The notes beneath the pieces were generated by a model. The model was not told where the DNA came from and ran no database searches. It saw only the letters and a list, made by a program, of their open reading frames with translations. From assembly GCF_901709675.1 (NCBI RefSeq), contig NC_051097.1:5930039-5994038 (forward strand): a stretch of 64,000 nt of DNA. The letters are read 5' to 3'. The stretch is from Syngnathus acus (taxonomy: Eukaryota > Chordata > Actinopteri > Syngnathiformes > Syngnathidae). Numbering within the stretch: the first letter of the stretch is position 1; each line of letters begins with the position of its first letter. Both the position numbers and the translations under genes were made by a program. Of this stretch, positions 36,292 through 48,300 are shown piece after piece.

Positions 36292-38053
36292 GTCACTGAG
36301 CCACCCGCTCATTGTATGAGTGCGACGGTGGTGGTGCGGGGACCGTGCGGGATCCAAACCGAACACGCAGCCAGCTACGGACCCTCCCACTTGCCACGCG
36401 CACGTTGGAAGTAAGCGGCTCAACTGCAGTGATTTAGAAGTCATTCTTATAAATGATTTTTCTTTAATTACTCGCTTTCTTTTTTATTTTTTTTATTTTA
36501 CATTCAGGTGGAAGTGCAGCGAAATTGAGGACTTGAGCTCTGCTGCCTCCTCGCGGTTGGAAGCTCAACGGCGCACAATCCAGTTCGACTCAGAATGTGT
36601 CATTGGAGAAAAAAAGTTTGTCAACAACTGGGGATGGCTGATGGTGTAGTAATATTTAACATATTAATTTAATGCAGCGAAAATCTATATTAATTCATGT
36701 AACATTTCAGTATGCTACGCAGTGGTAGTATCAATTTTAAAACTATTTTAAATTAGTTGTTTTTATGAGAGGTTCCGACATTTATTCGGAGCTATGACGA
36801 TGTTGGTAAGTTGTATTGTCCCTACCCACCCACCAAAGCTTAGACCAAACCTACGCCTTTGGTTTTGAGTGAGTATTGCAAACATTTCCAAGCGGTTGTT
36901 TGTCATTTTACATGTAAATATGCAGGAGCATCATTACGACACGAGCTCCTCGACTTTGTTTGTACCTCGCGAGCTATCGTATATCAACAAAGGTGGCTTG
37001 TCAGCGAGCACGCCCACAACTGGCACTCGGCTGTCGATCAAACTTTAATCAAGGAAACCGTTTTGTTGGTTTGTTATGTTTTCCACGCAAAAGCTGATGT
37101 CCAAACTGCAAGAGTGGAGGCTCCACGTCGGCTGCTGGTCGTCTACTTGCACATCTCGACGCCAACATATTTTCGAAAGGTACTGCATGTTGCGTTTCCT
37201 TCATTTTTTTTATTCGTACTATGTAGTGTTATGCCTTCGGTGACTAGAGAAGGTTGAAATACCGGCAGAGTCTAATGAGAGGTGGTATTCTTTTCCAAAA
37301 ATAATTTAATCCGTGCTTTGAGTTATTCTACGGTTGCCAGGTGAATTAGGTAGTGCCTAAAAGCGATTAGTTTCAGAAGTTGTGGTCAAAAGACATACAA
37401 ATAAGTGAGGTGGGTGCAGTACAACTTGTCTCTAACAGAGGGCGCTCACCCTCTGTAGTTGAGGATTCTATTACTGTTGCGGTCATTTGATAGTTTGTGA
37501 TAATCGATGTTAAATAAAGTGTTAAAAATAGGAGAGTGTATCATTATAGTTTCCAAGGAAATAGTTTAACAAAAAAGAATAAACTAATTTAAAAAAACAC
37601 CATATGGACTCGCAGGAGCTAGTTAGTCTGTTTACATCATTCAGCATTAAAACATTTTTAATGAATCACACTTCGTCATTATATCTTAGCAACCGACTGT
37701 ACTGGAAGCATTTACTAGCAACCGACTGCACTGGAAGCATTTATTTCAAAACAAAACGTGGTATTTTGATTTGAAATTGTATTTTCACAAGGGTGGGGGG
37801 GTGTAAAGGCATGATGTTAGGAGCAGTTTGTTGCCTTTTACAATAGTTTGACCAATTTTGAACTCCTACGCTGCATGTTGTGGGAAAGCGTGCGGCGCAG
37901 CAAGTGGACCAGCACGACGGGACGCTGTCAAAAGTGAGCAAGAGAATGATCGTCGCGTTTGTGACGTCTTCTATATGATTTTTCTGATGACGTCATTAAC
38001 AAGCAAAAGGGAAAAAAAGCGAGAGGAAAATGGCAGTGTCATCGGTGGGAATA

Positions 38054-38116
38054 GACGGGCCTCGAACAAGGGTTGCAGTATTCTGTGGCGATGGCGTTAT
38101 CCACTCGACCACAGCC
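38054..38116 (-). pseudogene. tRNA-like unit 1
   Basis: The minus strand carries 'tggtcgagtgg' (A-box-like, D arm) and 'ttgttcgaggcc' (B-box-like, T arm) about 35 bases apart. Acceptor ends do not pair, so it is not a working tRNA. Confidence 0.5.
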
Positions 38117-38230
38117 GGATGGAGCTCGGTAAAGATTTGGTCATATTTGTAGAGAATTTTGAACATCTTTGAAGCGTATAAGTCCACAGTGACATTGAAC
38201 TACAAAGAAGCGAACGAGTTTTATTGAATC

Positions 38231-38300
38231 TGCAATGGTCGAGAGGTTAAAGATTTTTGCCTTGAGTTCAGGAGGACCGGGTTCGATTCTCCATCAATGA
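38231..38300 (+). pseudogene. tRNA-like unit 2
   Basis: The plus strand carries 'aatggtcgagaggttaaag' and 'gggttcgattctcc' with tRNA-like spacing. No good acceptor stem. Confidence 0.55.
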
Positions 38301-38321
38301 GCGTTTGTTTCGTAAATGATG

Positions 38322-38390
38322 GGCAGACCGGGCCTCGAACCCAGATTGTCTGGTCACAAGCGCAGAATTATATTGTTCGGCCACATTGCC
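38322..38390 (-). pseudogene. tRNA-like unit 3 (best preserved)
   Basis: The minus strand begins GGCAATGTGGCCGAA and ends CTGGG-TTCGAGG-CCCGG-TCTGCC. The T arm pairs over five bp (one G-U), and the outer four acceptor pairs GGCA/TGCC hold. The inner acceptor pairs and the anticodon stem do not, so I call a decayed tRNA gene. No amino acid is assigned. Confidence 0.6.
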
Positions 38391-38477
38391 ATGAAAAATT
38401 CGCGATTTTATTGTGTATTTAAAGTACACGTTTAAAGTAACTTACAAATACAGATAAATGGGCCTGCATGCTAAGAT

Positions 38478-38547
38478 ACCAATTGGTCTTGTGGTTAAAA
38501 GTTTTGCCTTAAATTCAGGAGAAACAAGTTCGAATCCCACTCATGAC
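38478..38547 (+). pseudogene. tRNA-like unit 4
   Basis: 'ttggtcttgtggttaaaag' and 'aagttcgaatccc' repeat the layout of unit 2, exactly 247 bp to its right, and share the 'ttgcctt...attcaggag' middle. Confidence 0.55.
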
Positions 38548-38567
38548 TGTGTATTATATAAATGTTA

Positions 38568-38637
38568 AATAGACCGAGACTCGAACCCAAATCTCCCGAT
38601 TACCAGATCAGATAATATATCATTTGGCTGAAGTGCC
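38568..38637 (-). pseudogene. tRNA-like unit 5
   Basis: The minus strand begins GGCACTTCAGCCAAA and carries TTGGG-TTCGAGT-CTCGG, a T arm pairing with G-U wobbles. It lies exactly 247 bp right of unit 3. Confidence 0.55.
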
Positions 38638-38707
38638 GTGAAAATGTCCATGTTCTTACATGTATTTCAGGTGTACAGCTCGACAGGTACAAATGCACAA
38701 GTGTTAG

Positions 38708-39000
38708 TGTGAGTAAAAAAATCAACCATGTACAGTTAGGCTTTTTTTTTTTTTTTTAGTTAAAAAATGACCATGTATGAGGCTTTTATTTTTTTGAAAA
38801 AAACCCCCAAAAAAACACGTATAATAAGGCTTGTCTTTTAAATTACCTTGTAAGATAAGGTTTTAAGAAAAACGATTGTATAGTAAGGCTTTTTCTAAAG
38901 TGTATTGTAAGGCTTTTTTTTAATCGACAGTGTATAGTGATGGTTTTTAGAAAAAAACGAGTGTATCGTAAGACTAAAACGACAGTGTATTGTAATGTTT
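38708..39000. repeat. Degenerate AT-rich tandem repeat
   Basis: Recurring blocks of 'gtgtatagtaaggct' followed by a T run and 'aaaaaacgac', with period about 35-50 bp and many indels. Confidence 0.65.
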
Positions 39001-39985
39001 GACAAATTTATTCCAGCATGTGATGCATTCACTGATGCGGTCAGTGCATGTTCTTCCTGCTCTTGTCCACCAGGTGGTGCTGCAGTACCGGGTTCCTGCA
39101 GCATGGATTTACTGGCGTAGTAGCGCTCCTCGCCAAGGTTTGAACCAGTTGCAAAGACAAACTGGATGACTAAACTTACTAAAAAGCAGTTTGACTGTTC
39201 CCTCATTAAAGTTGTGTGCAGGTGTGTCCATCCTGGAGAATCTTGACAGCATTTCATGTGCCGTCTGATATTTCAAATGTACGAACGATCACCTGCTTCA
39301 GTTTCCAGTCTAAAGTTAAAAATAAAAAGTCAACTAAAAATGAGTCACTGTGTCTGTTCCTTTCCCTTACAGACAGAGGTGGTAAATCCAGGTTCACGCA
39401 GGTGAAAAGCCTGCCACGAGTGCTTCTTCTCCAGCAGGTAAATGAGCTCCTTGAGAAGCACCTGTGGCCAAACTGTGGACTTGTCCACACTCATATCACC
39501 GGCCGACTACTTCATCACGCAGCAACGAGCAGACTGTCGTCCAACTTGTCACTTTTTTTTGCTTTGTGATTGAATGATTACTCTGCAAAAGAAATAAAAC
39601 TCGGTTACAAAGAACACTTGAACTCACCTCTTCATTCTCAAACACATCACAACAGTCAAAGCAAACGTTTGACGATGTAGCTGCAATACCCCTTGCCTCC
39701 ACTGGATGGCTCTTTTAGCCAAGAGATCAGCATCCCTCCTCTCTGCTTCATCCCTCCTCTTGTTTCTGCACCCTCGTCATCAGTGGCCACAAAATGGATG
39801 ACAGCTTTTAGTGCAAGCGGGGTGCGTCACGAAGGCGACGGTGACGATGCTGTGCCATTTACCTTCCACCTGTTTCCATGCCTCAGCAACCTGAGCTGTC
39901 CAATAATGAGGGATGCTGCGAGGCCTCACAGGCTCACATATAGGAGAATAATAGGGCATGAGAGGCAGCCGTGCCCTTGTTTACA

Positions 39986-40032
39986 ACACAGGTGTCAAAC
40001 TCAAGGCCCGGGGGCCAGATACGGCCCGCGAT
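39986..40032. mobile_element. hAT-like transposon terminus
   Basis: Starts CAGGTGTCAAACTCAAGGCC and continues with 'cgggggccagatacggcccg', a very common hAT-type end in vertebrate genomes as I recall it. No partner end was found; 22 bp later the minisatellite begins. Confidence 0.55.
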
Positions 40033-40054
40033 GACAAATTGTGTATCAAAAGGC

Positions 40055-42327
40055 TTTCAAAGTAGGGTTTAAAGCTAGGATTAGGGTTTCAAAGTAGGGT
40101 TTCATACAAGAGTTAGGGTTTCAAAGTAGGGTTTAAAGCTAGGGTTAGGGTTTCAAAGTAGGGTTTTATACTAAGGTTAGGGTTTCAAATTAGGGTTTAA
40201 AGCTAGGGTTAGGGTTTCAAAGTAGGGTTTTATACTAGAGCTAGGGTTTCAAAGTAGAATTTAAAGCTAGGGTTAGGGATTCAAAGTAGGGTTTTATACT
40301 AAGGTTAGGGTTTCAAAGTAGGGTTTCATACTAGAGTTAGGGTTTCAAAGTAGGGTTTTATACTAAGGTTAGAGTTTCAAAGTAGGGTTTCATACTAGAG
40401 TTAGGGTTTCAAAGTAGGGTTTAAAGCTAGGGTTAGGGTTTCAAAGTAGGGTTTTATACTAAGGTTAGGGTTTCAAATTAGGGTTTAAAGCTAGGGTTAG
40501 GGTTTCAAAGTAGGGTTTTATACTAAGGTTAGGGTTTCAAAGTAGGGTTTCATACTAGAGTTAGGGTTTCAAAGTAGGGTTTAAAGCTAGGGTTAGGGTT
40601 TCAAAGTAGGGTTTAAAGCTAGGGTTAGGGTTTCAAAGTAGGGTTTTATACTAAGGTTAGGGTTTCAAATTAGGGTTTAAAGCTAGGGTTAGGGTTTCAA
40701 AGTAGGGTTTTATACTAAGGTTAGGGTTTCAAAGTAGGGTTTCATACTAGAGTTAGGGTTTCAAAGTAGGGTTTAAAGCTAGGGTTAGGGTTGCAAAGTA
40801 GAATTTAAAGCTAGGGTTAGGGATTCAAAGTAGGGTTTTATACTAAGGTTAGGGTTTCAAAGTAGGGTTTCATACTAGAGTTAGGGTTTCAAAGTAGGGT
40901 TTAAAGCTAGGGTTAGGGTTTCAAAGTAGGGTTTTATACTAAGGTTAGGGTTTCAAAGTAGGGTTTCATACTAGAGTTAGGGTTTCAAAGTAGGGTTTAA
41001 AGCTAGGGTTAGACGTTTCAAAGTAGAATTTAAAGCTAGGGTTAGGGATTCAAAGTAGGGTTTTATACTAAGGTTAGGGTTTCAAAGTAGGGTTTCATAC
41101 TAGAGTTAGGGTTTCAAAGTAGGGTTTAAAGCTAGGGTTAGGGTTTCAAAGTAGGGTTTTATACTAAGGTTAGGGTTTCAAAGTAGGGTTTCATACTAGA
41201 GTTAGGGTTTCAAAGTAGGGTTTAAAGCTAGGGTTAGACGTTTCAAAGTAGAATTTAAAGCTAGGGTTAGGGATTCAAAGTAGGGTTTTATACTAAGGTT
41301 AGGGTTTCAAAGTAGGGTTTCATACTAGAGTTAGGGTTTCAAAGTAGGGTTTAAAGCTAGGGTTAGGGTTTCAAAGTAGGGTTTTATACTAAGGTTAGGG
41401 TTTCAAATTAGGGTTTAAAGCTAGGGTTAGGGTTTCAAAGTAGGGTTTCATACTAGATTTAGGGTTTCAAAGTAGGGTTTTATACTAAGGTTAGGGTTTC
41501 AAAGTAGGGTTTCATACTAGAGTTAGGGTTTCAAGGTAGGGTTTAAAGCTAGGGTTAGGGTTTCAAAGTAGGGTTTTATACTAAGGTTAGGGTTTCAAAT
41601 TAGGGTTTAAAGCTAGGGTTAGGGTTTCAAAGTAGGGTTTTATACTAGAGCTAGGGTTTCAAAGTAGAATTTAAAGCTAGGGTTAGGGATTCAAAGTAGG
41701 GTTTTATACTGAGGTTTGGGTTTCAAAGTAGGGTTCATACTAGAGTTAGGGTTTCAAAGTAGGGTTTAAAGCTAGGGTTAGGGTTTCAAAGTAGGGTTTT
41801 ATACTAAGGTTAGGGTTTCAAATTAGGGTTTAAAGCTAGGGTTAGGGTTTCAAAGTAGGGTTTTATACTAGAGCTAGGGTTTCAAAGTAGAATTTAAAGC
41901 CAGGGTTAGGGTTTCAAAGTAGGGTTTTATACTAAGGTTAGGGTTTCAAAGTAGGGTTTCATACTAGAGTTAGGGTTTCAAAGTAGGGTTTTATACTAAG
42001 GTTAGGGTTTCAAAGTAGGGTTTCATACTAGAGTTAGGGTTTCAAAGTAGGGTTTAAAGCTAGGGTTAGGGTTTCAAAGTAGGGTTTCACACCAGATTTA
42101 GGGTTTCAAAGTAGGGTTTAAAGCTAGGGTTAGGGTTTCAAAGTAGGGTTTCACACCAGATTTAGGGTTTCAAAGTAGGGTTTAAAGCTAGGGTTAGGGT
42201 TTCAAACATGGGTTTAAAGCTATGATTAGGGTTTCAAACTAGGGTTTCAACTTAGCGTTAGGGTTTCAAAGTAGGGTTTCATACGAGAGTTAGGGTTTCA
42301 AAGTAGGGTTTAAAGCTAGGGTTAGGG
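40055..42327. repeat. 32-bp minisatellite, about 71 copies, rich in TTAGGG
   Basis: The unit starts 'tttcaaagtaggg' and ends 'ttaggg', with three main variants in the middle: 'tttaaagctaggg', 'ttttatactaagg' and 'tttcatactagag'. The length (2273 bp) divided by 32 is 71. A higher-order period of 225 bp (seven units) is visible: the rare 'ggattcaaag' variant recurs at 40823, 41048 and 41273, and the 'agacg' variant at 41011 and 41236. It is not a simple telomere repeat because the hexamer occurs about once per unit. Units near the right end (42190-42300) are more diverged. Confidence 0.95.
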
Positions 42328-45300
42328 CTTCAGTGTTCATGTTTGATGTTATTCAAGTGGATGCTGTGTAAAGAGTGTTTTCGTAACGACTCAGCGGGCT
42401 CCGTGTGGTTTGTTGTCTGCATGCCGGTCTGCAGTGCTGCAGCAGTGCCGGTCTGCACATGCCCAGACGAGAGTGGTTTGGCTCTTGGCTGGCTAACTGA
42501 TGCGACCAGTCTGCGTCACCTTGCCGCACTCATCTAAGCTGTTTTGGGGCCACACACACTCGCTAACACGTTAAGAGGCTTCTAATGGAGCAGAGAGGAT
42601 GTCACAAGTGTGGGACGGTCTGTATCATTTATTTATTTATTTTATCATTATGGCATCAAGGTCACTTAGGCTTTTTTTTTTTAAAAGCAAGCTGCTCAGT
42701 GCGGCAAGAACACAGCTGGGAGCTCATTTGAACTCATGTTACTTTCTCTCTTTTTTTGTTTTTTGCTCAAATAAAGCCACTAATTCCTTTTTCATTACCC
42801 TTGACTAACTTTGCACACGTCAGTCCTCGCTCGTTGTTCATGATCCTCTTAGTGCAGTTGAAATCACGGCGTGCTATGCTACCTCTGTCTTTGGCTCTGT
42901 ATGGATTTTTAGATTAAGACCACGAGCGGCGTTAAAGCAAGCACATGCATATGCATTGATTTAATGAGGTGATCCACTCCAATCAGTATGGAAATAGCCC
43001 AGCCGTTTAATCATGTCTGGCGCAGTCAAAACCTTGCAAATTATTTAGCGGCAAAAGTCCTGTCTAATAAAAAAGGAGCGCTTTGTCGCCATTTTGTAGC
43101 AAAGTGTTGAAAGATTAAAGGTGTGAGAATTAAGTTTGAATCTTCAGAAGTTAAGAAAACAAGCTCATAATGTAAGATGAATCTGAAATTGTAGTATCGT
43201 AATCTTAAGAAGTAGTAGTCGAAATGAGAGAACAAAGTGAAGCTCTCACCCGCTTTTCTTCTTCGCTGGTGAGACGGCAGGTTAATAAGCAATTTCCTTC
43301 CTGTCGCTTCAGTAGTTTCCCTGCAGCACGTACGCTGAGACGGCCCATCTATTCACTGCCATCAGCTGCACAACCAGTGACTCTTCTGCTGCCTAAAGAA
43401 AGAATTATGATTTTATCTTATAGTATAGTATATTCTCAATATTACTTTTCTTTTTTTTTTATCCCCAGCTAAGCTTAGATCAACAGTTTTTGGTTGGAAA
43501 ATAAATACAATATATGATGTTACCATTGCACTTTGATTGTCATTAAAGTTGAACATGAAAGCGCAATTGTACGAACAAGGAAGAACAAAAGAAAATCCCT
43601 AAGCCGATTTATCAGCAGCCGACATCTAGCGGCAGATTGGAGACAACGTCCACGTTCTGATCAATATGAATGACCTCTCGGTGTCCTTGGGATCACCTTT
43701 TTTTTTTCCTTTTTGCCACATGAAAGTACGAGCGCACACTTGGAAATCATCTTTCCTCTCCGGCGTCATATCAGATGCAGATAATAGGAAAGAAATACTT
43801 GAGGTCTTTGTGCACACGTATTGTGTGGGGAACAATCGGACAAAAGGAAATGGAAAGATAGAGCTGGCCTTTAAGATTACAAGTCAGGTGGACATTCCAG
43901 GGAAGATGAGGCAGTCCCGGATTTATTTTGGAATGTTGGAAGAATATAATAATTGTTATCGTTAATGAGAATCGATTCATTGACTTGAAATGTACCCACA
44001 ATTTATAACTAATGCCATAGTAAAAAAAAAAAAAAGTTAATTAAAAAAAAATGGAAGTGAATTTTCTACTTTAATTCCTTCGGGCGGGCAGAATGTGGTT
44101 GGGGCTCGATTTGCCGACGAGCAGATGGCTGCAACGAGACAATTCATGCAGGGAAAATGTGAATTAGGAGATTTTTCCAGCAGGCCTCTTTACACTAATG
44201 TGACATTTCACAGATCCTAAACAAAGCTACCAAAAAAAAAAACCAAAGAAAACATTGCTGTTATGTAAGAGGAATTTACGCCAAAGTTTTTTTTTTCTGT
44301 ACTTTGCTTTTCCCATGCGATTAACATCTTCTTCTGCTCTTCCGTGACTCCCACCCATCCTGCCGCTACTGCTCAAGGGCATCTCCTGGACCGGGGTGAC
44401 GTAGATGAGGACCGAGCGGCGACGAACGGGTTTCGGTGGACTTTTGTAGCTGCCATGGGATTCAGCTTGCACAAATTCAGGAAACATGAAATCAAATCAA
44501 ATTGGACTGAAAAGTAGTGTTATCAAAACTCCTAATGGTCGGTGCTGTTTGTTTAGCCAGACAGGGCGAGGTGTCAATCAGCGGCCACACCTCCCTGAAG
44601 TCTTTGCACTTTTCTCCTTGTGATTGATTCAGCCTGCACACCTGTCACTCAAAGTTTGAAAATGTCAGAAGGAGGGAGGGGCGGGACTCTATTTTGGGGG
44701 AGAAAGTCAAACAAGGACGACGGCTGAAAGTCAATACGGAGGAATTTTAAGGCTTCCTGGAGGATGAGTCATCAGCAGACATTCAGACAAAATGATTGAA
44801 AATTAACAGAAGAATTAAAGCGAATCATGCATGATAACGGTCGGCATATTTGCACTCAAAGGCAAGTCACCATTCACAATTTTTGTGTCAATGAGCAGAA
44901 GAAAAGCTTAGGTTATCTGAGGAGACTGCATGCAGGTATCAGAGGTTCTTAAGAAAAATCATCAAGCCATTAATTCATAAAATAGGAAGGACAGAAGTAA
45001 ATCTTGGCGAATGTGACCTTAATGCCTCAGATTATATCTGGATTGAAAGACAAAGGACATCTGTCATGCGAGCATCTGACTAAAGAACACGATTACTTGG
45101 GACTTTACAGAGTAATATAAAATAAAAAAACAAAAATTGACCTATCATTTGGAAGACTTGTCTGTTACCAAATATGGTTCATTTTCTAATGAATAGTTGA
45201 AAGGGCCACTTGTTGCTAGGCAGACTTCAGAGGGCACAACCAAAAGTGCCCCAAAGGCCAATTTAAGATAAAAATAAAAATCTCTATAAAAAAAAAAAGC

Positions 45301-48300
45301 ACATGAAGCTGATGCCAATATAATGGAATTACATCAGATCCCTTTCAGGTCATATTTATTTTAGGAGGGAAAAAATACTCAAAAGAATTGGAAGCTTATG
45401 TGGTCCAGCAGACGGTTTGGGATTGCAGAGCTTAGACAGAGGTCACTCTCCATTCATAACGGCAGGCAGATCTGTGCATGCAAAAGTCCCAATGACTTCA
45501 AAGTGGATGCGACATGTGGGTGTATATACTCCCCACCTCCACAGCCATCATGAGATGATGATGAGACAGTTAATAAAGTTATGGATAGCGCAACAAAAAG
45601 TGAAATTGACGATGGGGTGCTGGTGGGGGGGAGGGGGATTTGCTTTAATCTGATAGGAGGTTTAGCCGTGGCGGGATTATTTACTGTTACGCAGGAAGCT
45701 TTAGGTGTCACATGGCTGTGGAGAGTTTGGCGTTGGGGGGAGGAGGGGAGGGGGGAGGAGGGTGGGCTGATAGTGGCGACATCCTTTCACCCTTCAAAAA
45801 TGACTTCAACATTTGTCATGCGCTTGATTTAAGAAACGACAAAAGCACGACTCTCCTCAAATCCAACAAATCAAACAGACTTTGACATTGTCCGAATTTG
45901 AAATATTCTATCATTCACTGACTTGACTAAAGAAGCAACACCAAAACAACAAATAGAAGGAGAAACAGCAACATCTACTTTCCCTCGCTTTAGCGCTAAT
46001 CTGTTCCCACCACAACAAGGAAAGATTAAAGCTTTCCCGAGAATGCCTGACCACGATATGAACAAGCGAAGGGGTCAAAGGGAAATCGGACCACTGATCC
46101 TCCTTAGCTATCATCAGGGCTCGACTAAACCTTAAAAACAACACTTCTGCTTGTGAATGTACGCGATGGAGGCGGCAGGAGCGCTTGCCTGCAGCAGCAA
46201 ATTTGGCCATAAAGATGGCAGGAAGGAGCATCGGTGCAGAAAACGAATCCTCGGTGAGGAATTGATGGAAAGTTGCATTGCATGACGGAGAGGATGACAG
46301 CTCATCAATAGACGAGAAGGCGGCGGCTGCGCTGACGGGGACGGATACGAGTGGAGATTAAACAGCCAAGGTGGCAAATGTGATAAATTTCCCATTAAGA
46401 TTTATTCTATAGCAACGGAACAGTTGAGTTTGGCCTGCCGTGGTTCCAAACGTCAAGGAGCTAATAGCTTTTTGCTTCAGGGGGAATGGCAATTGTGTCT
46501 AGCTCCGCCCATTTTGAAATTTGCCTACAACTAGTGCTACTGCCACATTGATGCGGCTGTATCGATGATTCCTCCCACACATTTATGGATGTGTGTGTGA
46601 GGAAGTGTGCACAAGTGTGTTCGAGGGTCAATAGATAACAAGAAGCCGACGACCCCCGTGCGGAGGTCAGCGGAGATGTCGGGGCCTTGGCACGCGAAGT
46701 TAAACGCGACGTGAAGGCGAGATGCCGGATGGAAAGGTCAAGGTTGCTCGTGGCGCATCTGGCTACCACTACCGCACGCATGCCAACCACAAAACCAACA
46801 AAATGAGAAATGTTTGGTTTTGAACACATCATATTAATATTGACATCTTTTTTAAGTGTTATTTCATTTGTTATAAATTTGAATTGTTTTATGACATTCA
46901 CATTTGTATGTACTATTTTTTTTAAATTGATGATTTATTCATGAGATCCATTTTTTTATTCCTTTTTTAGGTCCGCATTTTTAAACCTAAATTCGATTGT
47001 CATTTAAAGAAAGATAGTGGAGCGCTAGATAAATTCATGAAAGTACTGTGCACTCGTTTTTTTTCATTGATTGTTTTGAAAATAGATTGAAGGAGAAAAT
47101 AAGAGTAAAACTTCTAAAATAAAAAAAATAAAAATTAAGTGTGCCCAAATGATCACCTTGTGGCAGGTCACGATCACTACTATCAGGTGGGCGTGGCCTT
47201 AATGCAACAATGGAGGAAGGTCAATCAATTTCGGATATATCTGTTCTGATGAAATTCAAACCAAATTGACTCTTTGCTGGTCGTGCCGTTGCACGGTTGC
47301 ACATAATTGCAAACTAACATGCGTCTTGTGTCCTTGTTGCCAAGTCAATGAGGCGCCCTCACGGCAAGGACACCAGACACACGCGATGGCCAACCATGCG
47401 AAGTAACGAGCTCTCAAAGAAAATTTAATCTAAGGGATACCATCACAATGAGGAAAATTTAGTGGCCCTCCCAAGGTTGGACAAGGTGAAGACAACAACT
47501 ACTACAGGGAATCATCAGGACCTGATGAGCAAAGACCTCCAGCTCTCATCGACTTCATGTCGCCATTAATTAAGAGCGCAAAAACAAAGAAATTTGATTT
47601 TAGAAATCAATACAGGAAAGGATCACAGCAGAAAAAAATAAGGTATCACCTGATGATAACAATTCAAATTATGTTAAAAACAGAAACGATCGATGCTAGG
47701 GAATGAAGATAACACAAATAATACGATTGACATACTAAGTTGTTAGTTAGGTCAGAGTCAGGACTTTTGATCTAACCTTATTCTATAGTCCTCTTTCAGA
47801 AAGTGCAGCCATCTCTTTGGACGACTTCTTGTACACCGCCTGGCAAGAGTGCAAGAAAGAAGACAAATCAGGATGAATTTACATTTTGAATTTGAATTGA
47901 CAAAAATAACATTCAAAATGCACAAGCTTTAAGTTGTGAATACGTTGTGTTCTTCGAAGTCTGCCAAACAGCTTACCTCAGTGCTTTCCCATGCAGATGG
48001 AGAACCAACAGAGCACCGGCACCATGTGGTTATCCCGCCGGCCCTGCCAAGCTTGCTCTCAACATATGCCTTCCTGGTGAGGCTCAGCCGCCTCGGGCAC
48101 AAATCGTTCCGGACCTCGCGGCTCCTTTAACTAGCAGCAATTCTACAGGGAATCAGAGTGGACTTTGCGTGTCGTTTCGTGGACCCGGACAGGGCTCGAG
48201 GGAGTCTCCCAAGAGGGTGTATGCTAGCAGGCTAGTCTCCATGCTAAGAACCATATGGACAACTGTAGAGAAAGCTGTGTCACTCTTTGGCAATGCTGTT

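Larger units (their letters stand above)
36272..40054. other. ccbe1 upstream region to the minisatellite
   Basis: The first few hundred bases are the ccbe1 promoter and 5' UTR (GC-richer to about 36420). Beyond that I recognise no gene. Open frames of 100-132 codons at 36320-36649, 36859-37257 and 37858-38172 have no family resemblance. The stretch contains the tRNA-like cluster (38050-38637), the AT-rich tandem repeat (38708-39000) and a hAT end (39986-40032). Confidence 0.5.

Noticed and set aside
38231-38637. Functional tRNA genes
   Set aside because: Acceptor and anticodon stems are broken in every unit, although T arms survive in units 3 and 5.
40055-42327. A true interstitial telomere or assembly end
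   Set aside because: TTAGGG occurs only about once per 32-bp unit, with conserved spacer sequence between. Telomere repeats would be uninterrupted hexamers.
46461-46901. 146-codon minus-strand frame
   Set aside because: No domain recognised; composition like the surrounding intergenic sequence.
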